Assembly: GCA_030867875.1 (NCBI GenBank)
Contig: JAOWCC010000936.1
Location: 10,920,095 to 10,984,094 of the forward strand
Reading direction: 5' to 3'
Length of the DNA: 64,000 nucleotides
Origin: Actinernus sp. WN-2022
Lineage: Eukaryota; Cnidaria; Anthozoa; Actiniaria; Actinernidae
Under the pieces are notes generated by a model. It did no database searches. It saw only the letters and a program-made list of their open reading frames with translations, and was not told the DNA's origin. The position numbers were made by a program, and so were the translations under genes. This document shows, piece by piece, positions 54,301 through 64,000 of the stretch. How positions within the stretch are numbered: position 1 is the first letter of the stretch; each line of letters starts with the position of its first letter.

Positions 54301-56488
54301 GGTTGAAAGTATTCAGGCTTTAAATGATAGTTCTGAAGTACTGAGCTTCAAATTAAAGCCCTCCCCTTCAGTGCGGATTCGTTGCTCTCTGTATGAACAT
54401 AGCGACGGTTCATATAAAGTTCCAAGTGATGTTGTCCTGACTCCATGGAAGGCACCATCCTCAATTATTGGAGCGGTAGAGCTTCTTCCAGTAGCTGAAG
54501 ACAATTCTGGGTTTTATCATCTTCATTCAGACTCTCACAAGAAGATCTCCGAAATGGGCTACATCCCACGAGAGGATGTTGTTGGCAAAGATAACCCAGA
54601 CGAGGAACTGTCGGATGCATGTTCAGAAGAAGAGGAACAGGATTCCTATCAAGAGGACTTTTATGAGGTTGAAAGTATACTTGACAGACGCCTGGCTAAA
54701 GACAGCCTAACATATGAATACAAAGCAAGATTCAAAGGTTTTGGACCAACCGATGACATGTGGTTGCCTGCGTCTCATTTTAATCGCGTAATAAATTTTG
54801 AGTCCAAATCAAAGTATGGGAGGCATAGGAGGCACAAGGTAGATCCAGAAAATGAACCGGAATGTAAGCCGAAAACAAAGCAATTCCAGAAATGCAGACG
54901 AGACAGAACAGGAACATCGCGCACGATGAAGAAGAACGTCTCCAAAGATAAAAAACTGGAAAACGTGAACAGCAAGAAGAATACAAATAAAGAGGAGCCC
55001 AAATTGCCAGCCAAACGGGTTAAAGCTGAAACAAATTCGAATAAGAGAAAACGTAGGCCACGGAAACGAGAATTATCTAAATCACAGAAGGCAAGCTTGT
55101 TTCGGTCTAAATTGAGAAGCGGTGTCGATTGTTTGGGCATTTCAATGGCTAGTGTGAAGGAAGAAGATGACCCATCAGACACCACAAATTCCAGTGAAGG
55201 GACATCCCCTACCTTACAAGAAAGAAGACATGTAAACGATTTTACCTCCGACAGTGATATTGATGATTCAATACGCTATACCAGAAAGACTAGGCGGCCG
55301 ATGGCGCGTATCACATCTGATGGGGAAGATGAACAAACAAGCGAAACATCGATAGCATGCTCTCTCAAAACGATGCCTATTGAGCTGTCTGAAGACGAAG
55401 CTTCCCAAGAAATAACAGATACAATCTCCTTAGACATTTTAAAGGGCAATGGACACTTTAATACAAGTAGAAGGAGCCTTACTCAGTTTTGCGTACCAAC
55501 GACAAACCCAAAATTGACTAAGTTTGTTACAATCCGTGATGTAGATATGAACCTTGACCCTCTGCAACTCAAGGACATCCCTTCGCTGAACGTAATCAAT
55601 AAGTGTGAAGAAGCACTAAGGAGGGAATTGCGGAATGCAAGTAAGAGTGTTGTAAACTTCGATCGTTATGGGTCTCTAAATATCCAGGGAATCAGGGCAA
55701 TAATGCAGTACCACCGCATTAAGGAAATAAAGAAAGAGGTGCCGTTTGAGGAAAACTGGTTGACACTTGCTTTTGAAGGCCGTCATTGTGCTGAGAGAGA
55801 ACAAGTAGAGTCGGCTCTTCTTGACAATACCATAAATGGAAATATATTTAAAGTACATCGATTTGGAAGCGATGTAACTTCACAGGAACTTGCAACGTTG
55901 TGTGGAGAGAGATATCTTTCAGATGAAACTATCAATCTAATGTTGAAGCTCTACTGTTTAAGGGCAAATGAGATTGATATGAAAACCACTTCCTTGGCTT
56001 TCTCATCATTTCTTACGGCTGAAAACTTACCTGAAACGGTGGTCGAAAACTTAGTAAAACAGAACTGCACTGGCATTGAATTTAAGGAGGTAAAGACCAT
56101 TCTTTTGCCGGTTCACATGCATAACCACTGGGGACTTGCAGTGTTCTGGATAGAAGAAAGAGCCGTGCGATTTGACGATGGACACCATTTGCCGATACCG
56201 AGGAGTCTAATAAAGGTGTCGAGATGTATTTTGAATGTCCTGCACCAAATCACGGGATTAGAAATTCTACAGTCTGAAAAGTGGAGTTTTCAAAGATTCA
56301 GAGACCCAATGCCTGATCAATGTACTGGTCCTGGACAGATTCATGGTTCTGGAAGTTGTGGCGTAGGAGTGATTCTTTGTGCAAGAGATTTCATCCGTGG
56401 CAATCCCTTCAAATGGAGCTATGACGACTCACTTTATCATCGTGCCGAAATCATGCTGGAAATAGTCAACCTTGCACTATTACCTTAA
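51356..56488 (+). CDS. Giant transposase-like protein with chromodomain and Ulp1-type protease
   Basis: The 1710-codon ORF has no ATG at its 5' end; the frame is open from 51218 and probably continues the preceding gene. The N-terminus has Cys/His clusters (CFKRHEGHELCC; CTNCAAQ) and a coiled coil (about 150-190). A possible RNase H-fold core has D446 (FSTDSAGF), D497/D499 (SLDYDHEQ) and E703 (STERIISEM). An acidic linker leads to a chromodomain at about 1103-1143 (YEVESILDRR ... DMWLPASHFN), then a basic linker. The C-terminus matches Ulp1/C48 peptidases: H1591-W, D1607/D1608, Q1661 and C1668 in GSGSCG. Ulp1-like proteases occur in several DNA transposon superfamilies. Assignment to a KDZ-like group is possible but unverified. 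A host gene is the alternative. Confidence 0.7.
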   Translation: MPQFSLDRQIRRTTAKTLFNQQLASGEIFCFKRHEGHELCCQYQFWRNTHPLDSKNLLEKASRTAKSMYVPMVHTINVNGEEIQLKGGIKSLNPPCTEYASSRGDHPYTCTNCAAQYRDLKDVLRHRDKGSLSGMTDRLGLRGMNKRYSKRDEVEAALEREVKKRKEVEKQVKELVKVKLTEKEWENCLMDSCLNGDEEKLVVDLIRLFKMGVSKVKPVQLMVLRNLTSKLLKKNNNHYVDLMKDISSLFKNELGSTNYALLADIFGLACETTAALHAKETRLDAGLNHQVLDKVANIFKGLPVNESSDGARSLRYLQPRITNEGEVLLLGKAWDPDVQQWSKEKLPIPRRNVTMGDLDDYTALKRMIDDLIEKDMFAKNVSIHNFTTLASLEKPSLIYCIWPTRDKGYRAIHLLKYWENLRKLCFYEKPGKARESPINLMTFSTDSAGFSLSAAVKLMTPVQYEVTDGVLFLGLGIEEERFLAPYYWKLPAIASLDYDHEQILFLKNLKYETRELTFWEDGEGTTSRLATIQHLQDLKNRCQTMGKDCGFNATYLILVYFCDQNSDACERLFITRIADLLDEHIPGSQATSLYIRAVCCLMEPFRKQDFGCPADVQESVSCAITVFRLWRRVLELKKVALHSKPGAKTNPSKRGKFITYGCYTTAEILFAAATLYQLAMFLHFKDLGLAWSSPYNSGTKSTERIISEMQGKPNELQSLDSQPTLADMVDKSSKVQFNVNAKKRLAQAGVQVKQSAKRRQRAFAFKKHEANVTNEYSYPSSYDDFRDEQRSAHYRGVEAAQVMMTSYMPAECVALLKSSGYWDIPYTFEHPSGMYIVTRPPPESYNRLNISYADSKDRIVKDVKENDVDECEESVVDDIDEIVDENDELLDDALGDDNDKPKGNKWKISKVVNGKTTYIHVKQAIKLLLPREYIARSRQKRHWASKYLPGKVPIDPSHDVVKFCNIALKAMLKGKKVFDVVRVESIQALNDSSEVLSFKLKPSPSVRIRCSLYEHSDGSYKVPSDVVLTPWKAPSSIIGAVELLPVAEDNSGFYHLHSDSHKKISEMGYIPREDVVGKDNPDEELSDACSEEEEQDSYQEDFYEVESILDRRLAKDSLTYEYKARFKGFGPTDDMWLPASHFNRVINFESKSKYGRHRRHKVDPENEPECKPKTKQFQKCRRDRTGTSRTMKKNVSKDKKLENVNSKKNTNKEEPKLPAKRVKAETNSNKRKRRPRKRELSKSQKASLFRSKLRSGVDCLGISMASVKEEDDPSDTTNSSEGTSPTLQERRHVNDFTSDSDIDDSIRYTRKTRRPMARITSDGEDEQTSETSIACSLKTMPIELSEDEASQEITDTISLDILKGNGHFNTSRRSLTQFCVPTTNPKLTKFVTIRDVDMNLDPLQLKDIPSLNVINKCEEALRRELRNASKSVVNFDRYGSLNIQGIRAIMQYHRIKEIKKEVPFEENWLTLAFEGRHCAEREQVESALLDNTINGNIFKVHRFGSDVTSQELATLCGERYLSDETINLMLKLYCLRANEIDMKTTSLAFSSFLTAENLPETVVENLVKQNCTGIEFKEVKTILLPVHMHNHWGLAVFWIEERAVRFDDGHHLPIPRSLIKVSRCILNVLHQITGLEILQSEKWSFQRFRDPMPDQCTGPGQIHGSGSCGVGVILCARDFIRGNPFKWSYDDSLYHRAEIMLEIVNLALLP

Positions 56489-56798
56489 GCAACATCCGTT
56501 GTCCTTTGTCGCCACTGTACATATACCACATATTAACCATATACGATACTTTCCTTGCATTCTATTTCCCTTTCTCGAAATTATACATATACTCCTGATA
56601 TATTATGGACGGTGCCTTTCTGATTTCTTCAATGCCTGTTTTTCCATATATTCAACATCAGTAATAGATGATGCTTTCCAGGCATTTGACTTTGCCATTG
56701 TCTCCATGGTACATATCCCGGATCAATCAGGCCGTGCCTTCGAACTGACATTTGCTTCCTCTATGTTTACTATTTCCAATCAATCAATCAATCATGAA
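56489..56798. other. 3' flank of the giant ORF
   Basis: AT-rich spacer between the stop codon and the 68-bp minisatellite. No clear AATAAA polyadenylation signal was noticed and there is no supported ORF. Confidence 0.4.
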
Positions 56799-58578
56799 TT
56801 GTTCAATAGACTGTGCTTGACGTTGCATGTGATTCATTCCTCATCCGCCATTCTAATGTGCTCAAGATCTTCAATTATCTGTTCTTGACGTTGCATGTGA
56901 TTCATTCCTTATCCGCCATATATCCTTCCTGTGCTCAAGGTATTCAATAGACTCTGCTTGACGTTGCATGTGAGTCGTTCTTTATCCTCCATCCTAAGTG
57001 TGCTCAAGATCTTCAATAGACTGTGCTTGACGTTGCATGTGATTCATTCCTGATCCGCCATATATCCTTCCTGTGCTCAAGGTCTTCAATAGACTCTGCC
57101 TGACGTTGCATGTGATTCGTTCTTTATCCGCCAACCTGCTCAAAATCTTCAATAGACTTTGCATGACGTTGCATGTCATTCATTCCTTATCCGCCATCCT
57201 AATGTGCTCAAGATCTTCAACTATCTGTTCTTGACGTTACCTGTGATTCATTCCTTATCCGCCATATATCCTTCCTGTGCTCAAGGTATTCAATAGACTC
57301 TGCTTGACGTTGCATGTGAGTCGTTCTTTATCCTCCATCCTAAGTGTGCTCAAGATCTTCAATAGACTGTGCTTGACGTTGCATGTGATTCATTCCTGAT
57401 CCGCCATATATCCTTCCTGTGCTCAAGGTCTTCAATAGACTCTGCCTGACGTTGCATGTGATTCGTTCTTTATCCGCCAACCTGCTCAAAATCTTCAATA
57501 GACTGTGCTTGATGTTGCATGTCATTCATTCCTTATCCGCCATCCTAATGTGCTCAAGATCTTCAACTATCTGTTCTTGACGTTGCATGTGATTCATTCC
57601 TTATCCGCCATCCTAATGTGCTCAAGATCTTCAATAGACTGTGCTTGACGTTGCATGTCATTCATTCCTTATCCGCCATCCTAATGTGCTCAAGATCTTC
57701 AATAGACTGTGCTTAACGTTGCATGTCATTCATTCCTTATCCGCCATCCTAATGTGCTCAAGATCTTCAATAGACTGTGCTTGACGTTGCATGTCATTCA
57801 TTCCTTATCCGCCATCCTAATGTGCTCAAGATCTTCAATAGACTGTGCTTGACGTTGCATGTCATTCAATCCTTATCCGCCATCCTAATGTACTTAAGAT
57901 CTTCAATAGACTGTGCTTGACGTTGCATGTCATTCATTCCTTATCCGCCATCCTAATGTGCTCAAGATCTTAAATATACTGTGCTTGACGTTGCATGTCA
58001 TTCATTCCTAATGCGCCATCCTAAATGTGCTCAAGATATTCAATAGACTGTGCAAGACGTTGCATGTGATTCATTCCTCATCCGCCATTCTAATGTGCTC
58101 AAGATCTTCAATTATCTGTTCTTGACGTTGCATGTGATTCATTCCTTATCCGCCATATATCCTTCCTGTGCTCAAGGTATTCAATAGACTCTGCTTGACG
58201 TAGCATGTGAGTCGTTCTTTATCCTCCATCCTAAGTGTGCTCAAGATCTTCAATAGACTGTGCTTGACGTTGCATGTCATTCATTCCTTATCCGCCATAT
58301 ATCCTTCCTGTGCTCAAGGTATTCAATAGACTCTGCTTGACGTAGCATGTGAGTCGTTCTTTATCCTCCATCCTAAGTGTGCTCAAGATCTTCAATAGAC
58401 TGTGCTTGACGTTGCATGTCATTCATTCCTTATCCGCCATCCTAATGTGCTCAAGATCTTCAACTATCTGTTCTTGACGTTGCATGTGATTCATTCCTTA
58501 TCCGCCATCCTAATGAGCTCAAGATCTTCAATAGACTGTGCTTGAGGTTGCATGTCATTCATTCCTTATCCGCCATCC
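56799..58578. repeat. 68-bp minisatellite, about 26 units
   Basis: The unit is GTGCTCAAGATCTTCAATAG, then ACTGTGCTTGACGTTGCATG, then TCATTCATTCCTTATCCGCC, then ATCCTAAT. Variants include a CATATATCCTTCCT form and a TATCTGTTCTTGACG form, and blocks of variants repeat (56890-57180 resembles 57230-57530). It ends precisely at the boundary with copy 2. Confidence 0.95.
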
Positions 58579-59095
58579 TTCTTAATAAAAATGTTAACAA
58601 GCAAAGCGTGTCAATGTCATTGAAATACACAGAAAGTACGTTTTCGTATCATCTTTCGAAATGTTCATCGTTTTATTCTATTAGATTTAATTTGGTAACG
58701 TAAACAAAATACTACATCCATGCTTAACAGTTGTGTTATGTCTATTTTTATTACAGGTCTCCAATTCGTCCCTATAGCTCAAGGCTACTAAGTATAAGTC
58801 TTTAAAGGTTTTCAAAACCGTACCGTACCAAAATCATATTATTTGAGTGTATACAGAAAACTGCCTGGAGTACTATTTCATGACCAACCGCGCATACAAA
58901 GAAAGGCATACAACACTTGTCCATGTCGACGCATGTTTCACTTCATTTAGAAATGATTATGCATAAGATTGTTTTTAAGATTGTTTTCGTTTCCGGGAGT
59001 TATACAATAATATGTACTGGGTGCCTTTTCTGTACATGGCAGTTGTAGATTGAATCAGATTAAATTTTAAAATTATTTTTAGATTGTACACATTT

Positions 59096-61273
59096 GTTGG
59101 TGATTGTATATCGTGCATAAACTTATCTTACTCTTGTTGCCACTATTTGCAGACATAGTTTGTACGAGTTAATTGTGCAGTTTTTGTTTGCGAATGACTC
59201 CAGCGAGCTGTCAAGATTTGTCATATGTCGCTATACAATGACGTCGACGTATTTCTTGTGATACACAATTCATATATGTAATTAATTGCATTCGTTGCTG
59301 ATTGTATATCGTACATAAACTTATCTTACTCTTGTTGCCACTATTTGCAGACATAGTTTGTACGAGTTAATTGTGCAGTTTTTGTTTGCGAATGACTCCA
59401 GCGAGCTGTCAAGATTTGTCATATGTCGCTATACAATGACGTCGACGTATTTCTTGTGATACACAATTCATATATGTAATTAATTGCATTCGTTGCTGAT
59501 TGTATATCGTGCATAAACTTATCTTACTCTTGTTGCCACTATTTGCAGACATAGTTTGTACGAGTTAATTGTGCAGTTTTTGTTTGCGAATGACTCCAGC
59601 GAGCTGTCAAGATTTGTCATATGTCGCTATACAATGGCGTCGACGTATTTCTTGTGATACACAATTCATATATGTAATTAATTGCATTCGTTGCTGATTG
59701 TATATCGTGCATAAACTTATCTTACTCTTGTTGCCACTATTTGCAGACATAGTTTGTACGAGTTAATTGTGCAGTTTTTGTTTGCGAATGACTCCAGCGA
59801 GCTGTCAAGATTTGTCATATGTCGCTATACAATGACGTCGACGTATTTCTTGTGATACACAATTCATATATGTAATTAATTGCATTCGTTGCTGATTGTA
59901 TATCGTGCATAAACTTATCTTACTCTTGTTGCCACTATTTGCAGACATAGTTTGTACGAGTTAATTGTGCAGTTTTTGTTTGCGAATGACTCCAGCGAGC
60001 TGTCAAGATTTGTCATATGTCGCTATACAATGGCGTCGACGTATTTCTTGTGATACACAATTCATATATGTAATTAATTGCATTCGTTGCTGATTGTATA
60101 TCGTGCATAAACTTATCTTACTCTTGTTGCCACTATTTGCAGACATAGTTTGTACGAGTTAATTGTGCAGTTTTTGTTTGCGAATGACTCCAGCGAGCTG
60201 TCAAGATTTGTCATATGTCGCTATACAATGACGTCGACGTATTTCTTGTGATACACAATTCATATATGTAATTAATTGCATTCGTTGCTGAGTGTATATC
60301 GTGCATAAACTTATCTTACTCTTGTTGCCACTATTTGCAGACATAGTTTGTACGAGTTAATTGTGCAGTTTTTGTTTGCGAATGACTCCAGCGAGCTGTC
60401 AAGATTTGTCATATGTCGCTATACAATGGCGTCAACGTATTTCTTGTGATACACAATTCATATATGTAATTAATTGCATTCTTTTCTGATTGTATATCGT
60501 GCATAAACTTATCTTTCTCTTGTTGCCACTATTTGCAGACATAGTTTGTACGAGTTAATTGTGCAGTTTTTGTTTGCGAATGACTCCAGCGAGCTGTCAA
60601 GTTTTGTCATATGTCGCTATACAATGGCGTCGACGTATTTCTTGTGATACACAATTCATATATGTAATTCATTGCATTCGTTGCTGATTGTATATCGTGC
60701 ATAAACTTATCTTACTCTTGTTGCCACTATTTGCAGACATAGTTTGTACGAGTTAATTGTGCAGTTTTTGTTTGCGAATGACCCCAGCGAGCTGTCAAGA
60801 TTTGTCATATGTCGCTATACAATGGCGTAGACGTATTTCTTGTGATACACAATTCATATATGTAATTAAATGCATTCGTTGCTGATTGTATATCGTGCAT
60901 AAACTTATCTTACTCTTGTTGCCACTATTTGCAGACATAGTTTGTACGAGTTAATTGTGCAGTTTTTGTTTGCGAATGACTCCAGCGAGCTGTCAAGATT
61001 TGTCATATGTCGCTATACAATGGCGTCAACGTATTTCTTGTGATACACAATTCATATATGTAATTAAATGCATTCGTTGCTGATTGTATATCGTGCATAA
61101 ACTTATCTTACTCTTGTTGCCACTATTTGCAGACATAGTTTGTACGAGTTAATTGTGCAGTTTTTGTTTGCGAATGACTCCAGCGAGCTGTCAAGATTTG
61201 TCATATGTCGCTATACAATGGCGTCAACGTATTTCTTGTGATACACAATTAATATATGTAATTAAATGCATTC
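59096..61273. repeat. 198-bp tandem repeat, 11 units (copy 2)
   Basis: Unit starts run from 59096 to a partial unit at 61274, exactly 11 x 198 bp. The same variant types as copy 1 occur in a partly matching order at the right-hand end, with four units fewer. Confidence 0.97.
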
Positions 61274-61355
61274 GTTGCTGATTGTATATCATGCATGAAG
61301 TTACTTATCGCACATAGACGTATTTCTTGTTATATTTAAATTATTCATATCCTGG

Positions 61356-61391
<36 letters not shown>

Positions 61392-62004
61392 GAATACGTT
61401 GCTAACAATTTTGAATACCATTCCGTATCAAAGATCAACCAACTGCCCTGGGAAGGTGGAATAATGTGACTGCGATAATGGTATTTGAGCCATACAGTTA
61501 GCTGGGCATTAGTATCCTAAAGGTGAGTATTTTATTGTAATACTGAAGTTGGCTTAATGGATACATATGTTATATGATTTTGGCCTGTAAATATAATGTT
61601 TGTTATATTTAATTTCGATACTACTGCGGCGTACTTCATTTATGGTCAGTTGAGCATGCGCTCTCTGTTTGCAAAGCGTATCTGAAATCCATTTTTGTTT
61701 TAAGTTTTCGTACTATTTCTTAATTAGCCCACGCTCAGGGTTTTAGAATCAATATAGAGCAGACATATAACGTTTAATTTGTTTTGGTATATTCATATCA
61801 TAAACTTTAAAAATAACTCTGGCATATGATAAAATTACAAAATATTTGGTTTGAGCCAGTCCGTATGAGAAAACCCGAACTATAGAGAAGCCAATCAGAG
61901 CGTTTGCAATTACAGCAATCGCGATTGCAATGAGATATGGACCACAAAATTAATGTAATATATTTTGTTTATGCCTTGTTTTCTAGGTATCGCGCAACAT
62001 CATC

Positions 62005-64000
62005 ATGGCAGATATGTCACCAAATGAACCTGTTGGTTTTAAGGTACTGTATGTTTGAAATTGCAACTTATACTTAAGCTTTGTGGTAGTTTTCGTTTAA
62101 TTGCCCAGGTTTTAATCAATACATATATATATATTCTCCGTGTATTGTATGTATATCTCGACTTTTGATTGGCATTGGATCAAAGTTGTTGTTAAAGGCA
62201 AGCATTACCATGAGCACCAAATTGTGACTGTTGGTAGACATATAATTACTAATGCTGGATTTTTGTTATTATTATTTTAATTATATAGGTAACATTACGG
62301 GAAGTTGAAACATGGGTTGCTGATCATGTCATGAGTAGCAAAGGGGAAAAGATGACAAAAAAGGAGACGTTTTGGATCAAATTCAAGGAAGGAAATCCAA
62401 TCATAACCGATCAACAACGAGATCTCTTTTTTGCTTTCTTTGGCGTCGCTCTTTCGAAAGGTACGTGTGGTATAAGAAACGTAAACGTCGTAAAAAAAGA
62501 TGGGAAAAAAATAGGATACAAGGGTATCATGCTTAGAGAGCCAGTAACGAATAGCACTGAATTTCAGCTCGATGTGATTCAATCTTGGGCAGACCATTCA
62601 CTAATGGTGGGTACTCCTACAGATATCCTTTTAAAAGAACAACTGTGGATTGAATTTACAAAACATATTAATATCAAAGGCAATGACAAAGAAAGAGCGC
62701 GTTTTTTCTCATTATTCGGAGAGCACGTTCTTGGAAATGGGGTGTTTGCTAACGTGATTACAAGGAAGAAGAAGCTGAGTTGCATAAAATTTAGCCGGTC
62801 CGAGGAATGTCAGAATGAACAAAATGTTTCTCAAGTCGGTGAGGTTTCTCAAGGCGGTGAAGATCTTGAGCATCAAACGGAAGCTCCGACTTCCTCAGTC
62901 AGTGACAGTGTAGGAAATGAAGACATGGCACCGAGAAAAAGGTTAAAGAAAGAGGTTCTCGGCAACGACAATTTTGGGCAGGAATTCGAGCCTTTGGGTT
63001 TTTCTTCTCCAAGCGACTGTGACGAGGTCCAACGTCCACATTCACACGATACTCTCCAGGACGACGATATTGGACGGGAATATGAGCCAGTAGATGATAC
63101 TAGCTCTTTCAATGATTGTGAGTTCCATCATGACGAAGAGATGGAAATAACACGAGAAAAAGAGAAAAAAGATGCTCTCCAGGTTGCCGACTTCAGGCTA
63201 CAGTCAGTTGATACCCCCCTTATGGATGACGACGAGATTAAGATTACCCGAAAAAGAGAGGGACAACGAAACATTCCAGGACAACACGATGCTCTTGACG
63301 ATTCCTCTCTCGACGAGTACGAAGCAGATGTTGGAATGGCCAAGAAGAAACGAAAAAGACTGAACGCCGTTGACGAGTCCTTGTATGCTTCTCTCAGTGA
63401 TAGTGACGAAAATAAAAAGATGACACCCCAAAAAGGAAAAAAAACAAGTATTCGGGATAATAATGATGATTCCCATGTGGTAGAAGGTGATAAAGGTTTA
63501 GACAACCAGATTCTTTTCGATCGTTACCATAAGCGGATAAAAATGTTTTTGCCTAGGCATTTGCCGTCAAAACCAAAGACGTTTCAAAAGTATCTCACCG
63601 ACGTTTTTCCATCAAATGATGATTTCAATGGCCAAAGGCGAGAAATCCAGGTTCGCTGTGGCACAACACCATCATACCATGATGCAAGAATACGATCCCT
63701 CGTAGCTTCATCGTTTCCCCCAATTACAGTTGGTAAGCTTGCCGCGTCCAGTTGCGATATCACTTTTCTTGGTGACACCTTTCCTCAGTTTAGTCATCAA
63801 AGTAAAGGGAATTTCAAATGTGAAATATGCATCCCCTATCAAAAGTGGGCGAAGGATAAGAAGAGGCCGCATTCGAGAATGAAGTTCAGGAAGCAAGGAC
63901 GAATTGATGATGTGTTAGATGGCACAGCCATCCTCAGGTTTTCTGGCTTGGTACAGACAAGCGAACACGCCTGTTCAGACTATCACAAAGAAGCTGTGGA
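62005..64000 (+). CDS. Copy 2: N-terminal part of the transposase-like gene, open, 3' cut by window
   Basis: The coding exon 62005-62043 is followed by an intron (62044-62288, GTACTG...TATATAG) and a second coding exon from 62289. Unlike copy 1, this copy reads through the A-rich tract near 62490-62512 in one frame and stays open to the end of the window. The product so far has a conserved N-terminal domain (TWVADHVMSSKG; FWIKFKEGNP), a second ~90-residue block beginning near IMLREPVTN, an acidic low-complexity middle and the Cys/His-containing region. The window ends before the position where copy 1 changes frame again. It is the better reference for the gene's N-terminus. Confidence 0.65.

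Larger units (their letters stand above)
44950..58578. repeat. Copy 1 of a 13,629-bp head-to-tail tandem duplication
   Basis: Sequence from 44950 (TTCTTAATAAAAATGTTAACAAGC) matches sequence from 58579 onward almost base for base to the window end. The differences are a minisatellite length change of 792 bp, an AT-microsatellite change and scattered substitutions. Copy 1 ends with the 68-bp minisatellite, whose last unit directly abuts copy 2. Confidence 0.95.
58579..64000. repeat. Copy 2 of the 13.6-kb tandem duplication, cut by window end
   Basis: Aligns to 44950-51160 with offset 13629 before, and 12839-12840 after, the 198-bp array. The few substitutions (for example 49039 G against A, and G/A at the equivalent of 49104) show very recent duplication or ongoing homogenisation. 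Confidence 0.95.

Noticed and set aside
56799..58578. CRISPR-like repeats with 68-bp period
   Set aside because: The whole unit is conserved, with only point variants and no spacers; it is a minisatellite.

Overview
The window reads as nuclear DNA of an invertebrate animal. It is AT-rich and gene-poor, with introns in the one host-style gene model, a LINE, a probable tRNA-derived SINE, many inverted-repeat DNA transposons and two unrelated protein-primed DNA polymerase elements. An anthozoan cnidarian or similar early-branching aquatic animal is my best guess; the sequence does not prove it. No region looks bacterial.

1-14.9 kb: most of a Polinton/Maverick (virus-like transposon of the adintovirus type), cut by the left window edge. 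It carries a TFIIB-like factor, a hydrophobic hairpin protein, a penton-like minor capsid protein, a large conserved gene broken by a frameshift, a membrane coiled-coil protein, the major capsid protein, the packaging ATPase, several small membrane proteins, a retroviral-type integrase and a 1152-residue family B polymerase. Capsid, packaging, integration and replication genes are all open, while three accessory genes are decayed or rearranged. A 196-bp near-perfect palindrome lies beyond the polymerase start, at the probable right end. No adenain-like protease is visible.

15-28 kb: a nest of non-coding DNA elements. A 12.05-kb element (15935-27988, ATGA flanks, inverted subterminal repeats) contains a 5.08-kb element with GTGATCAC arrays. 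That inner element holds a 1.48-kb foldback and smaller palindromes. A 1.5-kb TTAA-flanked element sits beside it.

28-33.3 kb: a probable SINE, an inverted repeat and a decayed second PolB gene of a different lineage, with one nonsense codon and two frameshifts.

34.4-43.4 kb: an array of roughly 1-kb repeats. One unit is split by an 806-bp insertion (12-bp target duplication) and by a 4.4-kb 5'-truncated LINE (8-bp target duplication).

44.95-64 kb: a 13,629-bp unit followed head-to-tail by a second, incomplete copy. Each copy has a 198-bp tandem repeat (15 units in copy 1, 11 in copy 2) upstream of an intron-containing gene. In copy 1 the gene region continues into a 1710-codon ORF with a possible RNase H-fold transposase core, a chromodomain and a C-terminal Ulp1/C48-type protease, followed by a 68-bp minisatellite. 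Copy 1 has a frameshift that copy 2 lacks, so copy 2 (running off the window) may be the intact gene.
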